This document shows, piece by piece, positions 12,301-24,116 of a stretch of DNA of 64,000 bases (its first letter is position 1; each line of letters begins with the position of its first letter). A program made the translations under genes and the position numbers. Origin of the DNA: Astropecten irregularis (taxonomy: Eukaryota; Echinodermata; Asteroidea; Paxillosida; Astropectinidae); assembly GCA_963971285.1 (NCBI GenBank), contig OZ020249.1:2542001-2606000 (forward strand). Direction: 5' to 3'. The notes beneath the pieces were generated by a model that was not told the origin of the DNA, searched no databases, and saw only the letters and a program-made list of their open reading frames with translations.

Positions 12301-13299
12301 TAGTTTGAGAGCTGGGTGGGTTTTAATCATAATGTTGAGTACAAAAGGTTTGAGTGCATATTTCTATTGGATTTAATGTACGAATGAGAGAATGGGGCGT
12401 CTTAAGTTGCACACCCCTGGGCTTTGTCCCCCCTAGGGCACCAAAGTTGCCCCAAATATCGATTTATTCAAACTTTTGAGTACAACCAAAATTCCTTTTG
12501 CAAATGATCATTTAGTGACCTCTGACAACAAATCCACAATTTAAGACATGATTTTTCCTGGGGTTTGTAGATAATATGGAGGTGTTTGTAGATAATATGG
12601 GGGTGTTTGTATTTTTTGGACCTTGGGTATATTAGGACCTTCAAAATTAAACTTAAAAAAAACCCAGTCAGTACATCAATTTTGATTAGAGCTATGGATA
12701 AAACATTATTCCAAATGAATAAGAATGCAATTTACATGTAAGACATAAAAAAGTCTGGGGTTCCTTATTAAGACCATTGCTAATTAACGGCCAATTAGCA
12801 ATTTATTCATACTTTTGTGTACAACCAAAATTCCTTTTGCAAATGATCATTTAGTGACCTCTGACAACAAATCCACAATTTAAGACATGATTTTTCTTGG
12901 GGTTTGCAGATAAGACACAATATAAAAGTTGCATGACAGCGCTGATTTACTCGCGTTATGATTGCAGATAATTATGTAGTACACATGCAACGCATTGATG
13001 AACACAAAAGGCAATTTGATGGTATTTCGGAAAAATGCCGCAAAATGATAAGTGCCATGCAAGAGGCAATGGTCCAGTCTTTATACCTTACACATCTTTG
13101 ATAAGTTGTGCTATTTACCCCCCCCCCCCAAAAAAAAAAAAAACCATTAAGATGGAAAGTGGAAACTAGCTATGTCTGTGACTGAAGACTGCTGGATAAC
13201 GATTCTCAAATCTGCGATGGCCCGTAAACAAACTATGAAGTATAAAATATCCAATTACCCTCCCGTGATCAAATATGGAGATTCAAAAGTGGACATCTA

Positions 13300-13800
13300 C
13301 TTTTCTGCTCTCCAAGTAGCATGAAAAACAGATCAAACGCTTTTGTAAAATGCGCTTTTCATATACTTTTCTGTTAACAGAAAAGCAGATGACACGTTTT
13401 GGTAAAAATGCAGTTTTCTGCTTTCTGCTACCAGAAAAGTAAGTGTTACTTTTTATCCGGAACTGGCGGTACAAAAGTAAATATCTGCATTTTCACTTTT
13501 CTTACTACCAGAAAAGCAGATTGGACGTTTTAAATCCACTTTTTTGCTTTTCTACTTTCCAAGAAAGGAGATTGAACGCTTGTGCATGGCACTGTGGGTC
13601 AGAAGTGCCCATCTGCAAAAAATGTGGTTTTGTCAAAACGTTAAATCTGCTTTTCAAGTAGTGAGAAAGGTGAAATTCATTTGCTTTTTTGCCAAAGCAG
13701 AAAAGCAGAAAAATGCATTTTACCAAAACGTGTCATCTGCTTTTCTGTTAACAAAAAAGTATATATAGAAAAGCGCATTTTACAAAAAAGCGTTCGATCC
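13300..13800. repeat. Internal palindromic block
   Basis: Sequence at about 13310-13450 recurs inverted at about 13680-13800, sharing phrases such as gcttttctgttaac and cattttac. Copies of agaaaagcaga occur several times between. It sits in the centre of the TA-flanked element and could fold as an imperfect hairpin. No coding capacity was recognised. Confidence 0.55.
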
Positions 13801-14431
13801 GATCTCGATTTGGCTCCATAGCTCTAATCAAAATTGATATACAAACTGTTTTTTATAAGTTTCTATACAAACCCCGGGAAAAATCATGTCTGAAATTGTG
13901 GATTTGTTGTCAGAGGTCACTAAATCATCATTTGCAAAAGGTATTTTGGTTGTACTCAAAAGTTTGAATTAAATCGATATTTGGGGCAACTTTGGTGCCC
14001 CAGGGGGGCCAAAGCCCAGGGGTCTGCAACTTAAAGGTACACGCCGGCTTCGAAGTCCAAAAAAATTAAGAGTGAAGAGTATAACACAATATTTCTGGAA
14101 CACTTGATGAAGGTTTTCGTGAGAAAAAAATCAGAAATAAGTCGTTTAATTAGGGTTAATTAACGGAAATCAAAATAAGGTCAAAGGTTAGCGTATACGC
14201 ATTTCCAGCTGTAACAAGTGTTAGAAGGATGTGGCACACCAATGGTTTTAGACTGGTGCCCATAGCTGTGACTAAAATGTTGCAGCTGTCGTATGAGAAT
14301 TCCAGGAACGCGATACACGTACGTTCAAGCCGTACACGATGGAAAAATCATAGGCAAAACATAAACAATTACTGAATTAGGCGAATCCGTCTGTCTGTTG
14401 AAAACATAAGGCTTTTCAGAATTATTCTCAA

Positions 14432-15604
14432 AATGTTTGTGAGTTGATGCAATGTTTGCAAGTTGACGTAATGTTTGCGAGTTGATGCAATGTTTGCGAG
14501 TTGACGTAATGTTTGCGAGTTGACGTAATGTTTGCGAGTTGATGCAATGTTTGCTAGTTGACGTAATGTTTGCGAGTTGACGCAATGTTTGAGAGTTGAC
14601 GTGATGTTTGCGAGTTGACGCAACGTTTGCGAGTTGACGCAACGTTTGCGAGTTGACGCAACGATTGCGAGTTGACGCAACGATTGCGAGTTGACGTAAT
14701 GTTTGTGAGTTGACGTAATGTTTGTGAGTTGACGGCTGGGACGCAATGTTGCGAGTTGACGAAATGTTTGCAAGTTGATGCAATGTTTGCGAGTTGACGT
14801 AATGTTTGTGAGTTGACGTAATGTTTGCGAGTTGACGCAACGTTTGCGAGTTGACGCAACGTTTGCGAGTTGACGCAACGATTGTGAGTTGACGTAATGT
14901 TTGTGAGTTGACGTAATGTTTGTGAGTTGATGCAATGTTTGCGAGTTGACGTAATGTTTGTGAGTTGACGTAATGTTTGCGAGTTGACGCAACGTTTGCA
15001 AGTTGACGCAACGATTGCGAGTTGACGTAATGTTTGTGAGTTGACGTAATGTTTGTGAGTTGACGGCTGGGACGCAATGTTGCGAGTTGACGAAATGTTT
15101 GCGAGTTGACGTAATGTTTGCAAGTTGACGTAATGTTTGCGAGTTGATGCAATGTTTGCGAGTTGATGCAATGTTTGCGAGTTGATGCAATGTTTGCAAG
15201 TTGACGTAATGTTTGCGAGTTGATGCAATGTTTGCGAGTTGACGTAATGTTTGCGAGTCGACGTAATGTTTGCGAGTTGACGTAATGTTTGCGAGTTGAC
15301 GCGATGTTTGAGAGTTGACGTGATGTTTGCGAGTTGACGCAACGTTTGCGAGTTGACGCAACGTTTGCGAGTTGACGCAACGATTGCGAGTTGACGTAAT
15401 GTTTGTGAGTTGACGTAATGTTTGTGAGTTGACGGCTGGGACGCAATGTTGCGAGTTGACGAAATGTTTGCGAGTTGATGCAATGTTTGTGAGTTGAAGT
15501 AATGTTTGTGAGTTGACGTAATGTTTGCGAGTTGACGCAACGTTTGCGAGTTGATGCAACGATTGCGAGTTGATGTAATGTTTGTGAGTTGACGGCTGGG
15601 ACGC
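14432..15604. repeat. 19-bp minisatellite
   Basis: About 60 copies of a 19-base unit (tttgcgagttgacgtaatg and variants) are present. A distinctive variant block containing gacggctggg recurs at 14731, 15062, 15431 and 15591, so there is higher-order structure. Because 19 is not divisible by three, every 57 bases all three - strand frames repeat a 19-residue pattern. The unit happens to lack stops on that strand, giving three overlapping frames of 350-448 codons. These are repeat by-products. Confidence 0.9.
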
Positions 15605-15782
15605 AAAGGATTTTGAGGGAATGATCAATGAAACAATTTTCGAGGGACCAAAACGATTTCCACATATACACACAATATAATTTTGAGAATCACACAAATA
15701 GGTTTTGATGGCATAAAATGATTTTCATATATGACAAGAAATTATAATGAGGCTTTCGATTCTTGCTCCGCGGCTCGAAAAT

Positions 15783-15806
15783 CCCCCCCCCCCCCCCCCC
15801 CCCCCA
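15783..15806. repeat. Poly-C tract
   Basis: This is a run of about 23 cytosines right of the 19-bp array. Such tracts are prone to length errors in sequencing, so the exact length is doubtful. Confidence 0.7.
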
Positions 15807-16173
15807 AATGCAACGGAGACCGGGTGAGTGACTCGACGCACGGTCTCCCATCAAAAATGCTACACGTACGGGGTGCGTGGACCGCACTGGCACTACACGG
15901 GCCCTGCCACGGGCTGAATGCATCGCAAGACCCAACGGGCTGTGTCTGCGGAGGTGGTAGGGCACCCGCAGTTACCGGTCTTTTATAAATTCTAAATTTG
16001 GCATGTAAATGTTGCTTTATCGCGTTGGAAATTCTTAATTTTAAAAAGGAAATACACAGGTCGAACAGTTAAGGTTTGGTTAAAAGAAAACCAGCCGTTA
16101 AACAAAAAGTTATACTAAATTGTGTATAGTAAACAAAGCTTTTAAACGACTAGAAGTGAAACTAACACATGAA

Positions 16174-16219
16174 CACGTGGGTTTTCTGAGTCAAAATTTT
16201 GACTCAGAAAACCCACGTG
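16174..16219. repeat. Perfect 46-base palindrome
   Basis: The 23-base arm starting CACGTGGGTTTTCTGAG is followed with no spacer by its exact complement. It lies inside the TTAA-flanked element near its right end. It could extrude as a cruciform, and it contains CACGTG-type E-box ends by chance or design. Confidence 0.85.
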
Positions 16220-16489
16220 ACTTACGGTTTTTCGTATTTATCATGAAAACGTCTCAATTTTACCGTTTATTTGTGTGGAATGTTCTATTCTACTTTTGGA
16301 AGACCTTTCCAGTCATGATAAAGGAATTCATTGGCGCCAAAAAGCGCCCAAAAAAGCGCAACGAGGCCGGCGTGTACCTTTAAGATGCCCCATTCTCTCA
16401 TTCGTACATTAAATCAAATAGAAATATGCACTCGAACGGTTTGTACTCAACATTATGATTTAAACCCACCTAGCTCTCGAACTATTACC

Positions 16490-17785
16490 TGCGACATCGG
16501 ACTTAGATCATGCCCTGGCCCTTGATGAAGGACTGAACTCCAAGTTTAAAGGTTTCATTCGGATCACTTGCTTGATGTCACCAACATACCGGATGTTAGG
16601 CATATCCCCTATGAACGTGTGAAGGCTTGACTCCCAAGAACTTTCTCTCCACAAGAAGGATCTACTCTTGGGCAAGCTCCTTGAGATTCTAGGGGGTCAA
16701 ACCTAGCTGACAATTGCTACAAACAAGCTGTCATCCGATACAACACCAATGGAGAAGTCACAACCACCAACCTGTCGTGACACCTACCTCACCTCAGACA
16801 TTCACCTACTCAATGCCAACTGCAGCACTAGAGCCAGTGCTTGGCCACTCCTGAACTATCACCTAGAGTGAGCGGGTCATGCCAGGGACGTGGGCCCTCA
16901 TTGTGCCCCCCCCCCCCAAAAAAAAAAACAAGCCACCCTCCCACTCCCATCTTATTAGATAAAGGAGTAAAGGACGTCTTCATGTACTCTTTCTTCTTGA
17001 CATTACAAGGTAAGAACCCGATAGATGGGGATTTCCCAACAACATCAAGCCATCAAATAGGTATATGGTCAGGATGTTTACGAGCCCTTTGCCGTTGGGC
17101 GATGCCCATCGAACTACTGGAAGCTTAGCTACACATGCCTATTCAACCGCGGGACCACAAGTTCCCCAGTCCCATGCACAAGGACACCATAATCTTCCAG
17201 TACCTGATCATGGGCTTATACCTGAGACGAGGTCGAAACACCCCACCCCAGTCCTCACACTGGTCCGCCTCCTCAGACTGGTAAGCACGACGGGTTCGGA
17301 CCGTCTGATGCAAGCTCCACATAAGACCACATCAGGTCCACTCCCTCTGACAGTGTCACACCAAGTCCAACCCTCACCAGTTGAAGTAATTCAAGACTTC
17401 TGCCAAGGCCTGCCCTGGTGGCTGAAAGAGGACCATCTGAGGTAGTAATCACAATAATTATATGCATCACTCATGGGGTGGGACGTATCCCTTCCCCCAC
17501 AAGAAGCATCCAGGGGCTGGGACACCGCCTTCCAACACAACATCACTCCCAAGAAGACCAACAGCAGTGGCATACACCATTCACCAGGGAGGTTTTATAG
17601 TAGTGTTTTTGATTCTGGGCTGGTCTCTTCCTCTCTCGGATATATAGTTAAAAGGAAGATTTGGTTTGTTACATCTAGCTCCAAACAGTCCCCCTCTGGC
17701 TTCTACAAATTGTTCTGCAAGTTCTGCCACAGGATTGATGTTCTTGGGCTGGTGTTCCTTTTGAAATAAAGACAATGCCTAAAGT
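16490..17785 (+). mobile_element. Fragment of a YR-type retroelement (fossil)
   Basis: This region resembles 29860-30900 in several blocks: gggtcatgccagggacgtggg, the ctggtggctgaaagaggacc stretch and a decayed RNase H-like segment around 17440-17520. No terminal repeats were found, so it is a truncated relic of the same family as the larger fossil at 24117-32095. It has many breaks and is older than the TTAA element to its left. The family assignment rests mainly on that larger copy. Confidence 0.45.
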
Positions 17786-18513
17786 TTGCATATTTATGAT
17801 GACGTCATGGTGCACAATGACGAAAGGTTTTGAGACAACATGGTGATGGTCTATTAAATTATGTAATGTGCCAAGTATGAAGATCGGAATTGGCATAAGG
17901 GTAGAAATGTATCTTAGAAACCCCCCCCCATGTTATGTCAGTGGGAACAAACTGAAAACAAGAACAAGAACTGACACATCCAGACCATCCAGTATAAAGA
18001 TGGTGATGGTAGAAACAAACCGTTAAAATGTGTCTGTCTAAAATGCTGTATTTAGCCAGAAAATAGTCAAACCAATGACCAAAAACAATTTTGATCTTTT
18101 AAAGATAAAAAATAATGGTGACAAGATTTTAAAAATACTGTGGCCGTTTTCCACTGTTTTTTTTTTTAAGTGGGTATCGTAGGGGACTGAACATTTCACA
18201 GATGACTGTTACCATTTCTTCCTTGATATTTTTGCCCATGAATCTGCATTTCTTCGACAAAAAACCCCAAGTCCATAGTATGAAATTACCTTTATTAATT
18301 GAAACGCTGATAAGATTTCATTTTGTGCATATCTGGAACAAATTCATTTCCCAACTTATTCCTGATTATGATGGAGCAGATCACAAATTTATTCTGGAGC
18401 AAACCGTCAGACAAGCTGTAGAATTGATGATATTAGTCATGTTATGATTATGCATATGATAGCAGCTTACCAACTAATGAAAGTGCATGTTTGTGTTTAT
18501 TATTTGTTTATAG
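17786..18513. other. Intronic or flanking DNA with an old repeat
   Basis: There is no convincing exon. Positions 17985-18090 (gatggtgatggtagaaacaaa, then tttagccagaaaatagt) match 63300-63405 and are part of an old dispersed repeat. The rest is AT-rich and unassigned. Confidence 0.4.
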
Positions 18514-18589
18514 TGAGCGTGACCAACTACATTCCAAAGTATTCACTGCTGCCTTTCACTCTCCCAGACATCATTGAACTCTTCTGCAA
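18514..18589 (+). CDS. MBTPS2: MBTPS2, penultimate coding exon (partial gene)
   Basis: An acceptor (ttgtttatag) and a donor (aa|gtatcc) bound 76 bases encoding SVTNYIPKYSLLPFTLPDII and then ELFCK. Spliced in phase 2 to 23217, the reading becomes FCK-YLISFSGALAILNAIP, matching the region before the last membrane segments of site-2 protease. The protein cleaves membrane-bound SREBP and ATF6 inside the Golgi membrane. The donor is a little weak. Upstream exons with the HExxH zinc-binding helix are not in the part of the window I could read, possibly lying left of position 1. Confidence 0.7.
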
Positions 18590-21500
18590 GTATCCTTTTT
18601 ATTGTTCAAAAGAGAACTGTACAAAAATATTTGCCAAGGAAATGCAGTGTAAGTTTGACAATTATTTGCGATTTAGAAAAAAGGGTTTAAGCATTTGACA
18701 AATGATCCACCATCTGAATTAGACCACCTTAGCGCTGCTAACTGTGATTTTCCGTATGAACGCAACTGACCTGCTAGAGAAAACATGACTTCCGCTCGAT
18801 GTGTATTGCCGACCTCTCACGCACGCTGCGCCATGGTATACACATGTACATGTACGTGCGTGTATAATACTGATGTTTGTGTAGCTGTCACTTCTTCGGT
18901 CCTTGCTGACATCAAATTTCAATTATTTTAGGGCACTTTGGCCTCAAGTTAGTACATTTTAGGGGCACTGGGGCCAAAACCATGGTCAACGAGGGCATTT
19001 TTTTAATGACGGAAAGGCCCCGAGGCCAAAAACACCGTTGAGGTGTGCACGATGTACGGCATTGTTATTTGCGAGATCTCCGTAAAAATATTCCGACCTT
19101 CCTTCCAAAGTATCGTAAATTGCATTTTCCTGATGCAACTAATACTTGAATTTCAGTCGGTTATTTTGTCCTTTTGGCCAAGTAGCTATACTTTTCATAC
19201 ACTTGATCTAAAACAATATATCATGCAAAATTCTTCTGAAAGCGCCGACGATCACACAACCCATCATGCACGCCACATGCACAGTACACAGTGAAGTCAG
19301 CACGGCATCTCGAAATCTCCACAGTCAAGTGCAGTCATAGCGCTCGGTACCACGTGGATCAACGGTCGATGTTAGTCACATTTGCAGTGAGAAATCAAGT
19401 TAAGTGGGACACCACGGCCGAGAAGAAAGAGGCACACGGCCGTTTTTGGCCACGGACAGAGTGGGCATTACTGCTAAATCAGAGTATGTCATTTTCGCTA
19501 TCATATTTGTAACATTTCCCTGTCGTTTTCGCATAACTTGAAGCTATTGTTTTCGCTGCGTATACACTGGTTTTTTTGTCTCAAACAACTGCCGTGTACG
19601 GTCGAAGCGTGCGCCGGCCCCTATAAACAGGAAGTAGCTGGGATTTATCAGCAATTTTATAACCAATGACGTAATGGTTTCGTGACCTGCACACATTAAT
19701 TATGCAGTTAGCAACCGTGAACGCTGCGTTTGAACGCATGGTGTATTTTAGCTAAAGTTGCTAAACAACTGAAATCCTGCTGTGATATTTTAGCAGCGAA
19801 GTTAGCAGCTCGTGTGAATAGTGAGTTGCTGTCAATTAGGTGAGGTGACAAGAAAAAGACCAATTGATGAGAACACATTATGTTACAAAATGCTGCCCAT
19901 GTGTTACTCTGAAACTTTCACAGACCAAGTGTTTTTTTTTTTATATAAGGTGTATGATTACAACCTTTAATATACACACATGAACATGCCAAATTACAGC
20001 TCTGTTCTATATAGTGTCACTGGTTTTGTCTTAGGTTCTCTGCTTGTTTGCTGTGTGCTGGTTCTCACCTTAGTGAGACATACCATTGCTTCTACCTGGT
20101 GAATGTATCCCTCTGGTGAATGTATCCCTCTGGTGAATGTATCCCTCTGGTGAATGTATCCCTCTGGTGAATGTATCCCTCTGGTGAATGTATCCCTCTG
20201 GTGAATGTATACCTGGTGAATGTATACCTGGTGAATGTATCCCTCTGGTGAATGTATACCTGGTGAATGTATCCCTCTGGTGAATGTATCCCTCTGGTGA
20301 ATGTATCCCTCTGGTGAATGTATCCCTGGTGAATGTATCCTTCTGGTGAATGTATCCCTCTGGTGAATGTATCCCTCTGGTGAATGTATCCCTCTGGTGA
20401 ATGTATACCTGGTGAATGTATACCTGGTGAATGTATCCCTCTGGTGAATGTATCCCTCTGGTGAATGTATCCCTCTGGTGAATGTATACCTGGTGAATGT
20501 ATCCCTCTGGTGAATGTATCCCTCTGGTGAATGTATACCTGGTGAATGTATACCTGGTGAATGTATACCTGGTGAATGTATCCCTCTGGTGAATGTATCC
20601 CTCTGGTGAATGTATCCCTCTGGTGAATGTATCCCTCTGGTGAATGTATCCCTCTGGTGAATGTATCCCTCTGGTGAATGTATACCTGGTGAATGTATAC
20701 CTGGTGAATGTATCCCTCTGGTGAATGTATCCCTCTGGTGAATGTATCCCTCTGGTGAATGTATGCCTCTGGTGAATGTATACCTGGTGAATGTATCCCT
20801 CTGGTGAATGTATCCCTCTGGTGAATGTATCCCTCTGGTGAATGTATCCCTCTGGTGAATGTATGCCTCTGGTGAATGTATACCTGGTGAATGTATCCCT
20901 CTGGTGAATGTATCCCTCTGGTGAATGTATCCCTCTGGTGAATGTATCCCTCTGGTGAATGTATCCCTCTGGTGAATGTATCCCTCTGGTGAATGTATAC
21001 CTGGTGAATGTATACCTGGTGAATGTATCCCTCTGGTGAATGTATGCCTCTGGTGAATGTATCCCTCTGGTGAATGTATGCCTCTGGTGAATGTATCCCT
21101 CTGGTGAATGTATCCCTCTGGTGAATGTATACCTGGTGAATGTATCCCTCTGGTGAATGTATACCTGGTGAATGTATCCCTCTGGTGAATGTATACCTGG
21201 TGAATGTATCCCTCTGGTGAATGTATCCCTCTGGTGAATGTATGCCTCTGGTGAATGTATCCCTCTGGTGAATGTATCCCTCTGGTGAATGTATGCCTCT
21301 GGTGAATGTATCCCTCTGGTGAATGTATGCCTCTGGTGAATGTATCCCTCTGGTGAATGTATCCCTCTGGTGAATGTATCCCTCTGGTGAATGTATCCCT
21401 CTGGTGAATGTATCCCTCTGGTGAATGTATCCCTCTGGTGAATGTATGCCTCTGGTGAATGTATGCCTCTGGTGAATGTATCCCTCTGGTGAATGTATAC

Positions 21501-23216
21501 CTGGTGAATGTATCCCTCTGGTGAATGTATACCTGGTGAATGTATCCCTCTGGTGAATGTATACCTGGTGAATGTATCCCTCTGGTGAATGTATCCCTCT
21601 GGTGAATGTATGCCTCTGGTGAATGTATCCCTCTGGTGAATGTATACCTGGTGAATGTATGCCTCTGGTGAATGTATCCCTCTGGTGAATGTATCCCTCT
21701 GGTGAATGTATACCTGGTGAATGTATCCCTCTGGTGAATGTATACCTGGTGAATGTATCCCTCTGGTGAATGTATCCCTCTGGTGAATGTATGCCTCTGG
21801 TGAATGTATCCCTCTGGTGAATGTATCCCTCTGGTGAATGTATACCTGGTGAATGTATCCCTCTGGTGAATGTATACCTGGTGAATGTATCCCTCTGGTG
21901 AATGTATACCTGGTGAATGTATCCCTCTGGTGAATGTATCCCTCTGGTGAATGTATGCCTCTGGTGAATGTATCCCTCTGGTGAATGTATCCCTCTGGTG
22001 AATGTATGCCTCTGGTGAATGTATCCCTCTGGTGAATGTATGCCTCTGGTGAATGTATCCCTCTGGTGAATGTATGCCTCTGGTGAATGTATCCCTCTGG
22101 TGAATGTATCCCTCTGGTGAATGTATCCCTCTGGTGAATGTATCCCTCTGGTGAATGTATGCCTCTGGTGAATGTATCCCTCTGGTGAATGTATGCCTCT
22201 GGTGAATGTATCCCTCTGGTGAATGTATACCTGGTGAATGTATCCCTCTGGTGAATGTATACCTGGTGAATGTATACCTGGTGAATGTATCCCTCTGGTG
22301 AATGTATCCCTCTGGTGAATTTATACCTGGTGAATGTATCCCTCTGGTGAATGTATACCTGGTGAATGTATACCTGGTGAATGTATCCCTCTGGTGAATG
22401 TATACCTGGTGAATGTATCCCTCTGGTGAATGTATCCCTCTGGTGAATTTATACCTGGTGAATGTATCCCTCTGGTGAATGTATCCCTCTGGTGAATGTA
22501 TGCCTCTGGTGAATGTATCCCTCTGGTGAATGTATCCCTCTGGTGAATGTATGCCTCTGGTGAATGTATCCCTCTGGTGAATGTATCCCTCTGGTGAATG
22601 TATCCCTCTGGTGAATGTATACCTGGTGAATGTATCCCTCTGGTGAATGTATACCTGGTGAATGTATACCTGGTGAATGTATCCCTCTGGTGAATGTATA
22701 CCTGGTGAATGTATACCTGGTGAATGTATCCCTCTGGTGAATTTATACCTGGTGAATGTGTGACCCATTTTCCTACAAGAGAAATTTCATTTGCTATCTT
22801 CAGCTCCACGGAGCATCTCACTTTATCCCATTGTGAAAGGTATTCTTGAAGGCCGTTTGTTTCTTTCAGTGATCTTTTTTTGTCACCAGTTGAATAATTA
22901 TTTCATTTGGCACGCTGTCTTCAATCACATATTGATTCATTAATTTTTTCTTCCATTTTTTTTGGTGTGGGTGTGTGTGGGGGGGGGGGGGGGGGGGTCC
23001 TTAAAATTAGCGTGCAGGAAAATGCTATATTTTGCAAACACATTAAATATTGGTTTTAAAGGCTTGTCATTGTTTTGTATAGCAATCTTCATTTGTATAC
23101 CTCTCTCTCTATCTGACTTCATACTCATTTAGATACTGAACAGTTGTAAAATCAACTCTCAAGAGTTGTTAAAATCACAAATTGTTTGCTGTATTCCTTA
23201 CAGATCCCTGTGACAG
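18590..23216 (+). other. MBTPS2: MBTPS2 intron
   Basis: This 4.6-kb intron is largely occupied by the 17-bp minisatellite (20096-22758). Between 18700 and 19850 there is GC-richer sequence with weak inverted similarity between its ends (gcgctgctaactgtg against gctgctaacttcgctg), perhaps an old inverted-repeat element. A run of 19 G lies at 22979-22997. No further exon was recognised. Confidence 0.55.
20096..22758. repeat. 17/15-bp minisatellite in the MBTPS2 intron
   Basis: About 160 copies are present of ccctctggtgaatgtat (17 bases) mixed with the shorter tacctggtgaatgta (15 bases) and a gcctct variant. On the - strand all frames are stop-free: the pattern GIHSPEGYIHQRDTFTR repeats every 51 bases, and the array supports a 924-codon open stretch. 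The frame is open only because the unit lacks stops, so I do not call a gene. Mixing of 17- and 15-base units suggests ongoing turnover. Confidence 0.9.
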
Positions 23217-23439
23217 ATATTTAATTTCATTCTCTGGTGCCTTAGCCATATTGAATGCCATTCCATGTTATGCTTTGGATGGTCAGTATATTTTACAAGC
23301 AGTTTTGGAGTACACATTAGCCAGTCGGATAACAAGTACATCAGATCGTAACCTCATCTATAGTTTAATTCTTCTGTTTGGGACATTGCTTCTTGGATCA
23401 AACTTGGTGCTTGCAATATTTGCTTTGATATTCAGGTAG
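23217..23439 (+). CDS. MBTPS2: MBTPS2 (site-2 protease), final coding exon
   Basis: Following the acceptor ctgtgacag, 73 codons read YLISFSGALAILNAIPCYAL, then DGQYILQAVLEYTLAS, and end with ALIFR before TAG. FSGALAILNAIP and the ALDGQ motif are hallmarks of animal site-2 protease; the Asp of LDG is the third zinc ligand of the family, working with an HExxH helix encoded upstream. Two hydrophobic stretches, around the LDG motif and at the C-terminus, fit the last transmembrane helices. The length and ending match the vertebrate protein closely. An alternative acceptor 14 bases upstream would give an immediate stop, so this start is preferred. Confidence 0.88.
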
Positions 23440-24116
23440 CATAAGATCAATTTGTATGTAATATTTTCTTCAGTCATTTATTTAGTACGGAGGCCAAAAT
23501 GCCAATTTCCATCCAACAGTTTGTGAATAGTACATGTAATGTCAATTTAAATTAGTTAAATCCGATGATCCCAACATATTTGAAAAACCCTCTGAGGAAC
23601 GTACTAGTAATTTATACTGCACTACATGTCAACTGCAACTGCATTTGAATATGCTTTCCCAAAACATTCCAATATGTTAATTTTACCAGTGGCCCAATCA
23701 AATGGAATGTGTGCTTAAGTTTGAGATAGGAATGATATTTGACATATTCATTCAGCATTTTAGCAGTGTTCTGTTAACACATCATGCTGCATGATAGCAA
23801 TGCTTATTATAACTAATATCTCCTTTAGTTTGCCAGTAATATCATTGCTGAAATGACCAGAGATCATTATCAGGAATAGCTGACCTAGATGCAGTAAATA
23901 ACTTTATTATTGTAGGTTAAGTCCATCATTAGTAGTTTTATGGAAGAGAACATTGATTTCAATTACCTTGTGTTCAAAATGTATATCAAAATGCTGACCT
24001 ATGAAAATGTCTCCAATGTTGTTCACTGTTTGGAGCATACAAATAATGGTTTCCTCATTGGCATTGCTGCTCACTGTCGAGTAGTCAAAGTTTACTTTGA
24101 ATTTGTTTGATTGATT
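23440..24116 (+). other. MBTPS2 3' flank, probable 3' UTR
   Basis: This is AT-rich sequence after the stop codon with no other exon. I see no clear AATAAA on the + strand here, so the transcript end is not placed. Confidence 0.4.

Larger units (their letters stand above)
14035..16379. mobile_element. TTAA-flanked element carrying a minisatellite
   Basis: Perfect 14-base terminal repeats, AGGTACACGCCGGC and its complement, are bordered by TTAA on both sides (14031-14034 and 16380-16383). The other, uninterrupted arm of the host element shows the empty site with a single TTAA (around 12407-12410), which proves the insertion and the duplication. TTAA targets are typical of piggyBac. No transposase is present; the inside is a 19-bp tandem array, some unique sequence and a 46-base palindrome. 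It is therefore a 2.3-kb non-autonomous copy. Confidence 0.8.
12303..16482. mobile_element. TA-flanked inverted-repeat DNA element, non-autonomous
   Basis: The left arm (12303 to about 12570) is repeated in inverted form at the right, split into 13860-14030 and 16384-16482 by a later insertion. Both ends are bordered by TA (12301-12302 and 16483-16484), and the termini begin GTTTGAGAGCT and GTTCGAGAGCT. There is no transposase. Part of the left arm (12450-12570) is duplicated in direct orientation at 12780-12905. A further palindromic block of agaaaagcaga motifs lies at about 13300-13800. TA borders suggest a Tc1/mariner-type mobiliser, but the long arms are also seen in other non-autonomous families. 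Confidence 0.7.

Noticed and set aside
14432-15604. CRISPR-like array
   Set aside because: The repeats are contiguous without unique spacers; this is a minisatellite. The same applies to the 31- and 76-base arrays.
14325-15697. Three overlapping frames of 350-448 codons on the - strand
   Set aside because: They arise from the stop-free 19-base repeat read in three frames; all give the same shifted pattern.
18202-18447. An additional MBTPS2 exon upstream
   Set aside because: The frame shows no site-2 protease motif and lacks matching splice signals.
19994-22768. A 924-codon open frame on the - strand as a repeat-protein gene
   Set aside because: It consists almost wholly of a 17/15-base minisatellite whose unit lacks stops in any frame. 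There is no start context, splice support or non-repeat domain.
22979-22997. Poly-G run as a structured element
   Set aside because: It is a simple homopolymer of uncertain length; nothing else marks it as functional.
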